Source: Shewanella olleyana (GTDB lineage Bacteria > Pseudomonadota > Gammaproteobacteria > Enterobacterales > Shewanellaceae). Taken from it: a stretch of 64,000 nt of DNA. Below the pieces are notes generated by a model. That model had not been told where the DNA came from. It saw only the letters and a program-made list of their open reading frames with translations, and did no database searches. The stretch covers positions 1 to 64,000 of the forward strand of contig NZ_JAKILD010000012.1 of assembly GCF_023283825.1 (NCBI RefSeq), in the 5' to 3' direction. The position numbers were made by a program, and so were the translations under genes. Position 1 is the first letter of the stretch, and every line of letters starts with the position of its first letter. This document shows, one piece after another, positions 57,471 to 64,000 of the stretch.

Positions 57471-57930
57471 CTAAAAGCTCAACTTCAAAAATCAGCACTG
57501 AGCCGCCTTCAATTTTACCTGCAGCACGATTTCCATAAGCTAATGTACTTGGTACAAAAAACTTAAATTTGTCGCCAACATTCATTAATTGTACGCCCTC
57601 AGTCCAGCCTGGAATAACGCGGTTAAGTGGGAAATCAATACTTTGACCACGGTCAACAGAGCTATCGAAAATCGTGCCGTCAATTAAGGTGCCGTGGTAA
57701 TGCACTGTAACTGTATCGGTCGCTTTAGGATGCTCAGTGCCTTCCCCTTTGTGCATCACTAAATATTGCAGACCCGAAAGTGTTGTCACCACACCTTCTT
57801 TTTGTTGGTTTTCTAGTAAGAAAGCATCACCTTTAACGATATTCTCTTGCGCCGCTTTTTTATTATTTGATTGGGTGAAAAAGTAAAAGATGAGTCCTGC
57901 GATAACGCATACAGCCAAAACGAGTTTCAT
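57460..57930 (-). CDS. Membrane-anchored FKBP-type peptidyl-prolyl isomerase
   Basis: 156 residues. One N-terminal hydrophobic segment (about 3-19), uncleaved or a signal, then a linker, then an FKBP domain (VTVHYHGTLIDGTIFDSS; FPLNRVIPGWTEGVQLM; FFVPSTLAYGNR). It speeds proline isomerisation in protein folding, on the periplasmic side by topology. Related to FklB/FkpA but shorter. AGGAATA precedes the ATG. Confidence 0.88.
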   Translation of the reverse strand: MKLVLAVCVIAGLIFYFFTQSNNKKAAQENIVKGDAFLLENQQKEGVVTTLSGLQYLVMHKGEGTEHPKATDTVTVHYHGTLIDGTIFDSSVDRGQSIDFPLNRVIPGWTEGVQLMNVGDKFKFFVPSTLAYGNRAAGKIEGGSVLIFEVELLAIN

Positions 57931-58148
57931 AGTATTTATTCCTATGTATATTTTTAAGTTTATATCGCTGAAAGCTCAAAGCTGAACCAAAGGCACCAAT
58001 GAGGAGGTCTAATAACAGCTCTTGATATAAACGCTTGTAGATAACCTAACTGTGCATGTTACTGATTGAATTTAGCAGGGTAAAGCGAAAGCTTGATTTG
58101 TTGTGCTTAGGTTTTATCTGGCAGCGGAATTAACTGCAAAATGTGACA

Positions 58149-58484
58149 CTATTGAGTAAAAAAAGTGATATAAGCCAATAAAGATGCACCAGAGAAGTTA
58201 ACTAGAATCATCAATCGGTACACCCATTTAAAGGGTGTTTTTTGAGTTTTATGCCTAAATATTTCCTGAGCAATGATACCAGCAGGCCAACCTCCAATGA
58301 GTGCAAAGCCGTGTAACGTTTGTTCTTGTATACGCCATTGTTGTTTACTGGCAGCACGTTTATCACGCCATGTTATAAAGGCACTGATAACGTTAACTGC
58401 CACTAAGTAGTAACCTAAATTAACTGAAATCATAAAGCCCACGATTAACATGATGGCTAAGCTAATAAGACCGAAAATTTTCAT
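58149..58484 (-). CDS. DUF1294 membrane protein
   Basis: 111 residues. Two or three membrane helices, with WRDKRAASKQQWRIQEQTLHGFALIGGWPAG, shown in pieces in the family signature (DKRAA and GGWPAG), placing it in DUF1294. Members may follow cold-shock domains in longer proteins, but no such domain is here. Function unknown. Near YceI, 46 bases apart, so they may form an operon. Confidence 0.82.
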   Translation of the reverse strand: MKIFGLISLAIMLIVGFMISVNLGYYLVAVNVISAFITWRDKRAASKQQWRIQEQTLHGFALIGGWPAGIIAQEIFRHKTQKTPFKWVYRLMILVNFSGASLLAYITFFTQ

Positions 58485-58530
58485 AATGGCTTCTTTATTT
58501 ATGGTTGCTTTAGAAACTCAGCACGTATAG

Positions 58531-59145
58531 TTATTTTAAAAACTCAGCATAAATTTCTAAATCTATTTCATCGCCAACGATTGGAATGTAACTGCTCATA
58601 CCAAAGTCAGAACGGTTAATTTGTCCTACTGCGCTAAATCCCACGGTATATTTACCTGTCATCCAATTATCTGCACCGCCATGAAAGGTCGCCTTAAATG
58701 TCACCGGTTTGGTTACACCTCGCAGGGTTAAATCGCCAGTAAAGTTAAAGCTGGTATCAGATATCGGTGTAACGGTATGACTAGTAAAAACCGCTTGTGG
58801 GTATTGAGTACTATCAAACCAAGTATCTTCTTGTAATGTTTCGGCTAAATCCGAGTTATTAATATCAATAGAGTTAATATCAACCACGGCATTCAAAGTT
58901 GCTGCAGACATATTCTTAGGGTCAAAGTTAAGCGCTGCGTCAAATTGATTGAAGCGACCTACATAAGTAGATAAGCCAAGGTGTTGGATTTTAAATATTA
59001 ATGCAGCGTGGTTTTCATCTAATTGATATTCACCAGATTGCAGTTCAACTAACTCAGACTCAACGCTAGGTGTAACCCAACTTACACAGCTAGTTAAAGA
59101 TAAAAGCGCAATACTGGTTATCAATAATTTTGTAAACGGATTCAT
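58531..59145 (-). CDS. YceI-family lipoprotein
   Basis: 204 residues. Signal peptide with lipobox LTSC at 17-20, so it is lipid-anchored. The lipocalin-like YceI barrel starts at GEYQLDENHAALIFKIQHLGLSTYVG, read in parts, and continues with TGDLTLRGVTKPVTF. Relatives bind polyisoprenoids such as ubiquinone precursors. Expected at an envelope membrane. Near the DUF418 gene, 33 bases away, and DUF1294; all on the same strand. Confidence 0.88.
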   Translation of the reverse strand: MNPFTKLLITSIALLSLTSCVSWVTPSVESELVELQSGEYQLDENHAALIFKIQHLGLSTYVGRFNQFDAALNFDPKNMSAATLNAVVDINSIDINNSDLAETLQEDTWFDSTQYPQAVFTSHTVTPISDTSFNFTGDLTLRGVTKPVTFKATFHGGADNWMTGKYTVGFSAVGQINRSDFGMSSYIPIVGDEIDLEIYAEFLK

Positions 59146-59178
59146 GAGCCTTCCTGGTTTATTTACTCGGTATGTATA

Positions 59179-60468
59179 TCAACTTAACCGATTATTGGCG
59201 GGCAATTTTTTCATCACTAGACTGCGCCATAACGCTTCTAACGGACCTTGTTTAAAGTAGCGAAGATACATTGGTGCTAACACTAACTGTAACAGTGTTA
59301 TGACTATTGCGATAAGGAAATAGTCGGCTCTATTCAGTGTCATGTACAAATCTGCTGAGTAATAATTGATGCCATATCTAAATATCGCCACGCCAATAAG
59401 GGACTGCAGGATATAACAGCTAAAGGCGAGTTTACCGACGGCTTGAAATGGTGCGAGGATTTGCTCGCTGTTTTGACAGACTTTTACCACAAGATGAATA
59501 TAAATGAATGCCATGGCAAACGCACTCAGCATCATTAAAACAGACGAGAACTCTTTTAGGACAGGATTTGCTGAAAAGCTCAGTATTGAGTCTACTGTTG
59601 AAAAAGTGCCTGCCACTAAAATACACTTTAATAAGGTGTTTTTATCTAAGCCATATTCAAATACACCTTGTCGATACAGTGCCATTCCCCACATCATTAA
59701 CCCTGCAGCAAACCACATTAGAGTAAACGGAATAATTAGCAACATAAAACCCACTTGCATCAATTGCAGTAACACAATATTGATATAAGCCGATGACCAG
59801 TCGTTAAGTTGCTGCAGGTGTAATTCAGAGCCTCTAAAGTATTGCTCATCCTCTATCGTTAGGCTAAATAAAGCCACCAAAGCTAATGCGGCAAAGATGA
59901 ATTGGCTAGCACGTTTTTTAAGAGTGTCTATATCGGAGTTAATATAATTAAGTGCCACAAATGCACTGATACCGTAGGTAAGTAGGATATCGCCACCCCA
60001 GATGAAAATTCCGTGAATTAATCCAAAAACGATTAACCATTTTAAGCGTTTCTTTATCAATGGATAAGCAGGTAATCCATTTGCTTCAAAACGGCGGTAT
60101 TGTATTAATAACCCTGCGCCAAACAGTATTGATAGCAAGCTTAAAAACCGACCTTCAAGAAAGAAGTTACTGAATATCTCCAGTATTTTGTCAGATTGTA
60201 TTTGGGGTAAATGAGGTGCATAGCCGTAATAACTGTCGTTCATAAAAAAGATATTCATGAACAAAATACCTAAAATGGCTATACCTCTCAAGGCATCAAT
60301 ATTGGTATTACGATTGCCATGACTTTCATTAATCGTATTAGGGCGTGGGCTAAACGAGTCAGCGGTTGTATTTGCTGCTGTATTGGGGCTTGTATTAGAG
60401 ATTGTATACGTTTTAGCAGCAACAGCGGGCTTACTAATATGAGCTGCAGAATCCTTTTCGCTATTCAT
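59179..60468 (-). CDS. DUF418 membrane protein, YeiB-like
   Basis: 429 residues. An N-terminal polar tail of about 55 residues with Thr/Asn four-residue repeats (TISN, TSPN, TAAN) is followed by about ten membrane helices. NIDALRGIAILGILFMNI and FSLLSILFGAG-type segments match the DUF418 family (YeiB), distantly related to acyltransferase-3 enzymes. Function unknown. The repeat tail is unusual for the family. Confidence 0.82.
   Translation of the reverse strand: MNSEKDSAAHISKPAVAAKTYTISNTSPNTAANTTADSFSPRPNTINESHGNRNTNIDALRGIAILGILFMNIFFMNDSYYGYAPHLPQIQSDKILEIFSNFFLEGRFLSLLSILFGAGLLIQYRRFEANGLPAYPLIKKRLKWLIVFGLIHGIFIWGGDILLTYGISAFVALNYINSDIDTLKKRASQFIFAALALVALFSLTIEDEQYFRGSELHLQQLNDWSSAYINIVLLQLMQVGFMLLIIPFTLMWFAAGLMMWGMALYRQGVFEYGLDKNTLLKCILVAGTFSTVDSILSFSANPVLKEFSSVLMMLSAFAMAFIYIHLVVKVCQNSEQILAPFQAVGKLAFSCYILQSLIGVAIFRYGINYYSADLYMTLNRADYFLIAIVITLLQLVLAPMYLRYFKQGPLEALWRSLVMKKLPANNRLS
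60367..60414 (-). repeat. 12-bp in-frame tandem array in the DUF418 gene N-terminus
   Basis: Units at 60367, 60379, 60391 and 60403 (core tgtattnggnct). Period equals four codons, so the frame is preserved. It codes for the T-x-x-N repeats. Confidence 0.75.
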
Positions 60469-60560
60469 ATCTTTATTTTTATTGTGTTTTTTGAGGTGAT
60501 AGTAAACTAAAAGCCTAACAGCCTGCGTTCAAAAAAGATACAGGGTTAAGCTTTCGTAAC

Positions 60561-60569
60561 GGGGGGGGG
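60561..60569. repeat. Run of nine G downstream of the DUF4442 gene
   Basis: Nine consecutive G at 60561-60569, 12 bases after the stop of the DUF4442 gene. Homopolymers of this length are uncommon in this AT-rich stretch and may slip. Confidence 0.7.
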
Positions 60570-60581
60570 AGTTTCAGGTTG

Positions 60582-61064
60582 TCAAAGCGACTTTTGTGGT
60601 TTTTCAGAAATCCATAACTTGATGGTGCCTTTTACCACGACATTACCGTCAGTATCGTAAGCGTTGACTGGTACTAATAGGTCACCCACTTGCCATTGCT
60701 CAGGTGTGACTTCAGCCACACATAAAATATCGCTGCCGGCTTTTGCGGTGTAATCCACTGACATGCCTTTAGGGATCCAACGAAGATGCTTAGGCACCGA
60801 AGCTTCAGCCATAACGCCCATCGCCATTTCTAGGCCATTACAAATCGCAATCACATGTACCGTTTTGATATGGTTATGAACGGCTTTGCGTTTTTTGATT
60901 AAACAAGCACAGCGATTTTCTTTAAGTTCAGTCACAAGTGGTTTTACGGTGGCAAAGTAAGGCGCCATTCTTGAGACCATGATGGAAAAAATCTTATGTC
61001 CAAAAGGGTACTTAGTGACTTTATTGTATAACGCTAATACATGGTTGGGTTTTGTGCTGCTCAT
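60582..61064 (-). CDS. DUF4442 hot-dog-fold protein
   Basis: 160 residues. The hot-dog domain (NHIKTVHVIAICNGLEMAMGVMAEAS around residues 65-90, read in parts) resembles thioesterase-like DUF4442 proteins, with the long helix GLEMAMG. It could act on an acyl-CoA or acyl-carrier thioester; no catalytic residues can be named. AAGGA lies upstream of the ATG. Single gene between DUF418 and the DUF368 gene. Confidence 0.75.
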   Translation of the reverse strand: MSSTKPNHVLALYNKVTKYPFGHKIFSIMVSRMAPYFATVKPLVTELKENRCACLIKKRKAVHNHIKTVHVIAICNGLEMAMGVMAEASVPKHLRWIPKGMSVDYTAKAGSDILCVAEVTPEQWQVGDLLVPVNAYDTDGNVVVKGTIKLWISEKPQKSL

Positions 61065-61319
61065 ATCAATCCTTTTCTTATTAGAATTATTGTTTGTTTA
61101 GAATTATTGTTCATCTGGTCTGATGAGTTCTTTGAGCTTTAGCTTAACATTCCTGTAACTGATTTCACATAAGCGGATGAAATTGATAAAAGATTAATTA
61201 GTTTCAGGCAAAGTTGCAGGTATAATTCGGCTAAACACTTTTGGCACTTCTGACAGTTTTGCTTGTCACAGCACCAGATAATTAAAATTTAGTTTCAGAT
61301 GTTTGATTAAGGATTGGCT

Positions 61320-62246
61320 TTGCAGCAACTATTAAATTATTTCAAAGGAATGGCGATGGGGGCAGCAGATGTTGTGCCTGGTGTATCGGGCGGCACCATT
61401 GCGTTTATTACAGGGATTTTAGAGCCATTATTAGATGGCATTAAAAAGATTAATCCGTCGCTAATCGGCATTATAAAACAACAAGGCATTAAAGCTGCGT
61501 TTATGCACATTAATGGCCCGTTTTTAGTGGCCGTATTTGGCGGGATCCTGACGAGTATATTCAGCCTTGCTAAGCTGATTTCATGGCTGTTAACCAATCA
61601 CCCAATCCCTGTTTGGTCATTCTTTTTTGGCTTAATCTTGTTTTCTGTTATTCACATGCTTAAACAAGTCAAAAGCATCAATTTATTACGATGTGTGTTG
61701 TTTGTACTAGGTGTTGCCTTTGCTTGGTTTATTACAGTGTTAAGCCCAATTGAGTTGGATGCAGGCTACACAAGCTTTTTCTTTGCTGGCTGCATTGCTA
61801 TATGTGCAATGATTTTACCGGGTATTTCAGGCAGCTTCATATTACTGCTGCTTGGCCTTTATCCTGCTGTATTAGCTGCGGCGAAGGGCTTTGATATCCT
61901 ACTACTTGCATGTTTCGCCATGGGGTGCGTGGTTGGATTACTGAGTTTCAGTCATGTGCTTTCAGCGATGCTACGTAAATTTCACGATGAAACATTATTG
62001 TTTTTAACCGGATTAATGTTGGGCACTTTAGGTAAAATTTGGCCTTGGAAAGAAGTCATCACATGGCGTGAAAACTCTAAAGGCGAACAAGTACCATTAA
62101 CCGAGCAAAACTTATCACCGATGCAGTTTGAACAGCTTACCGGTGAGTCTTCACAATTAGCTGCTGCAGTTGTGTGCCTATTCGTGGGGGTTGGTTTAGT
62201 TTGGGGACTAGAGAAGTTCGGTCAACGCTCAGCCCATAAAGCTTAA
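61320..62246 (+). CDS. DUF368 polyprenyl-phosphate translocase, PopT-like
   Basis: 308 residues with about eight to nine membrane helices. MAMGAADVVPGVSGGTIAFI near the start and ILPGISGSFILLLLGLYP in the middle are the repeated helix-turn motifs of DUF368. In 2023 this family (PopT) was reported to return undecaprenyl phosphate across the membrane in Vibrio cholerae and others. The codon at 61314 is TTG with no spacing from AAGGA; the TTG at 61320 lies six bases after it and is preferred. No ATG alternative keeps the first helix. Confidence 0.85.
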   Translation: MQQLLNYFKGMAMGAADVVPGVSGGTIAFITGILEPLLDGIKKINPSLIGIIKQQGIKAAFMHINGPFLVAVFGGILTSIFSLAKLISWLLTNHPIPVWSFFFGLILFSVIHMLKQVKSINLLRCVLFVLGVAFAWFITVLSPIELDAGYTSFFFAGCIAICAMILPGISGSFILLLLGLYPAVLAAAKGFDILLLACFAMGCVVGLLSFSHVLSAMLRKFHDETLLFLTGLMLGTLGKIWPWKEVITWRENSKGEQVPLTEQNLSPMQFEQLTGESSQLAAAVVCLFVGVGLVWGLEKFGQRSAHKA

Positions 62247-62263
62247 TAGGTAATTTTTAACGG

Positions 62264-62293
62264 GCTATTTACTGGCTATAGCGAGTAAATAGC
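62264..62293 (+). terminator. Hairpin after the DUF368 gene
   Basis: 10-bp stem gctatttact/agtaaatagc with a 10-base loop. The U tract is poor, so it may be an mRNA 3' structure more than a strong terminator. Confidence 0.45.
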
Positions 62294-62476
62294 TCTTCAT
62301 AATGAATATTGTTTTACCCATCACGTCACCTTTCAAAGTTAATCATTTCAAAATAACAAAATAAAATTATTTCTTTTTATTAAATTTTAATAAGTTAAAG
62401 GCTAATATCAATACACACAAGTGATCTGAAAACCGTTACAGCACGTAATGTTGTTTAAGCCACAAGGAGTCGTATC

Positions 62477-63436
62477 GTGAATCAAGAAATCTTTAATCCT
62501 GAAAAAATACAAATCGGTATCAGCAGCTGTCTGTTAGGACAAAAAGTCCGTTTTGACGGTGGCCATAAAAACTCAAACTATTGCAATATCGATCTAGCAC
62601 CTTTCTTTGACTACATCAGTGTTTGTCCTGAAATGGCCATTGGCATGGGCGCTCCTCGTAAAACTATCCGTCAGGAACGCGATGGCGATAAAATTTATCT
62701 TAAAAGTGCTGATGGTAGTATTGATGTCACCGATAAACTTGAAGAGTACAGCAAGAAACGTGTTGGCGAGCTCGACTTTATTGGCGGTTATATTTTATGT
62801 GCTAAATCTCCAACCTGCGGTATGGAACGGGTGATTGAGTACAAGTACGGCACCAATAATGGTACCAAAAGCGGCGTGGGTGTATTTGCAAAAAGGTTGA
62901 TGGATACTTACCCAGAGTTACCTGTAGAAGAAGAAGGGCGCTTACATGACCCTGTGATTAAAGAAAACTTTATCACCCGTGTTTATGCCTATCATGAGTG
63001 GCATACCTTACAAGCTGAAGGCTGGACTAAGCACAAGTTAATGCAGTTTCATGCGCGTTATAAATATCTTTTAATGGCGCATAGCCCTCAATGGTACCGT
63101 GATTTAGGGCCAATTCTTGCGAAAATTGATGATGTAGATGCGACTGCGCAAACCTACTTTGTTGGCTTTATGACGGCGTTGAAGATTAAAGCGACCCGAA
63201 AAAATCACACGAGTACGTTACAGCATATTCAGGGCTACTTTAAAAAGCACCTTTCTAAAGAGCAGAAGCAAGAACTTACCGAGTCAATCATGAAGTACCG
63301 TGAAGGATTACTCCCTCTTTTGGTGCCTATTACTTTGATTAATCACTATTTACGCGAGTATCCAACGCCGTATATAGAAGGCCAAGTTTATCTTAATCCT
63401 CATCCAGAGGCGTTAAGACTGAGATATGCGTATTAG
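62477..63436 (+). CDS. DUF523/DUF1722 protein, YbgA-like
   Basis: 319 residues. N-terminal DUF523 with cysteines in SSCLLG, VCPEM and SPTCGM; C-terminal DUF1722 with FHARYKYLLMAHSPQ. The family partner in many genomes is the photolyase gene that follows here, as in E. coli (ybgA-phr). The conserved cysteines suggest a metal or Fe-S site. Starts at GTG or ATG near 62477; GTG is read here (gtgaatcaag) with AAGGAGT upstream. Function not known. Confidence 0.87.
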   Translation: MNQEIFNPEKIQIGISSCLLGQKVRFDGGHKNSNYCNIDLAPFFDYISVCPEMAIGMGAPRKTIRQERDGDKIYLKSADGSIDVTDKLEEYSKKRVGELDFIGGYILCAKSPTCGMERVIEYKYGTNNGTKSGVGVFAKRLMDTYPELPVEEEGRLHDPVIKENFITRVYAYHEWHTLQAEGWTKHKLMQFHARYKYLLMAHSPQWYRDLGPILAKIDDVDATAQTYFVGFMTALKIKATRKNHTSTLQHIQGYFKKHLSKEQKQELTESIMKYREGLLPLLVPITLINHYLREYPTPYIEGQVYLNPHPEALRLRYAY

Positions 63437-63460
63437 TTTTATTGCTGTGAGGGCGCGTAA

Positions 63461-64000
63461 ATGAAAACTCTCATTTGGTTTAGGCAAGATTTACGTCTTG
63501 CTGACAACCTAGCTGTTTGCGAAGCCTTCGCTTTTGCTCGTCAGCAACTAACCACGAAGCCTGACTCTATCGCTCAGGTAGAAGCCTTATACATTGTTAG
63601 CCCTAAGCAGTGGCAAAGCCATGATGTTGCGCCGATTCAAATCGACTTCATTGAGCGACATGTGAATATTTTAGCCCAAGGGTTAGCATCGCTTGGTGTA
63701 AAGCTTAATGTGGTGACCTTGCCATGGTTTGATGATGTGATGGATTGGATGCCAGGCTTTATCGTTGATAATCAATTTGAGCAAATATTTGCGAGCCAAG
63801 AACCAGAGTTTAATGAGCGAAAACGCGATCAGCAATTACTTGATATAGGTTTGCCAATCACTTTTGTGGCTCAAGACTGCATTATCAATGCGGGTGAAGT
63901 AAATAACCTTTCTGGGCAAATGTACAAGGTGTTTACGCCATTTTCTAAAAAGTGGCGTGAAATTGCTGCAAGTAAAATGATCGCGCCTTTATCTGTTCCT
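63461..64000 (+). CDS. phrB: Deoxyribodipyrimidine photo-lyase, start only (partial at window end)
   Basis: The frame starts at ATG 63461 and runs off the edge after 180 codons. KTLIWFRQDLRLADN is the family start; the rest is the alpha/beta antenna-binding domain (about residues 1-140), plus the start of the linker (FTPFSKKWRE). It repairs UV pyrimidine dimers with light through FAD. GAGGG lies about ten bases upstream. The catalytic FAD domain is outside the window. Confidence 0.9.
   Translation, partial: MKTLIWFRQDLRLADNLAVCEAFAFARQQLTTKPDSIAQVEALYIVSPKQWQSHDVAPIQIDFIERHVNILAQGLASLGVKLNVVTLPWFDDVMDWMPGFIVDNQFEQIFASQEPEFNERKRDQQLLDIGLPITFVAQDCIINAGEVNNLSGQMYKVFTPFSKKWREIAASKMIAPLSVP

Noticed and set aside
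59504..59788. Plus-strand frames inside the DUF418 gene
   Set aside because: Shadow frames opposite membrane helices; no ribosome-binding site.

Overview
The window is a 64 kb piece of an AT-rich gammaproteobacterial chromosome, almost certainly Shewanella or a very close relative. Evidence: the blocks rplU-rpmA-obgE, lptD-surA-pdxA-rsmA-apaG-apaH and pepA/lptFG with holC-valS; families common in Shewanella and its neighbours (DUF3144, DUF3718, DUF3019, DUF2960, DUF2913, SEC-C protein of the PBPRA1643 type); and an MSHA-like prepilin. I see no rRNA, tRNA, CRISPR array, prophage, complete insertion sequence or recognisable defence island. It is ordinary core chromosome; the unusual features are mostly in the spaces between genes.

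Layout. 1-4600: end of an unknown gene, DsbD-like thioredoxin, LysE-type exporter, DUF3144, lone prepilin, ung, a MITE-like element and ispB. 4750-9130: rplU-rpmA, obgE, the YjjP/YjjB exporter pair, folA and a DUF3718 protein. 9650-18600, minus strand: a chemoreceptor, then lptD-surA-pdxA-rsmA-apaG-apaH. 18730-23080, plus strand: amgK-murU (cell-wall sugar recycling), djlA, a beta-barrel protein and a 2-hydroxyacid dehydrogenase. 23180-29510: purT, a DUF3302-HlyD pair, a DUF4136 lipoprotein, DUF1289, and the kinase and regulator rstB/rstA. 29510-32000: DUF3019, MipA/OmpV and small envelope genes. 32230-41730: glnD, a pseudouridine synthase, a POT-type transporter, SEC-C, valS, holC. 41920-45850: pepA, divergent from lptF-lptG. 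46040-55850: diguanylate cyclase, RDD, DUF2960, DsrE, a long RecX-like protein, a 42-residue membrane protein, DUF2913, a thiol peroxidase-like protein, rhlE and an M24 peptidase. 56070-64000: a second M24 peptidase, FKBP, DUF1294, YceI, DUF418, DUF4442, DUF368 (PopT type), YbgA-like, and the start of a photolyase.

Common themes. Many genes serve the envelope: LPS export (lptD, lptF, lptG), outer-membrane protein folding (surA), lipid-carrier synthesis and recycling (ispB, DUF368) and MurNAc recycling (amgK-murU). The mipA-DUF3019-rstA-rstB cluster looks like a self-contained envelope-sensing operon.

The most striking non-gene signal is a set of about ten short degenerate tandem arrays with periods of 7-25 bp. 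Those outside genes have mixed periods (7, 13, 14, 17, 22, 25), and several begin at or inside a stop codon. The two inside genes have periods divisible by three (15 bp in glnD, 12 bp in the DUF418 gene). Three MITE-like elements are also present, and one ends inside the ispB stop codon. Family names are recognised from memory of the families, not from searches.
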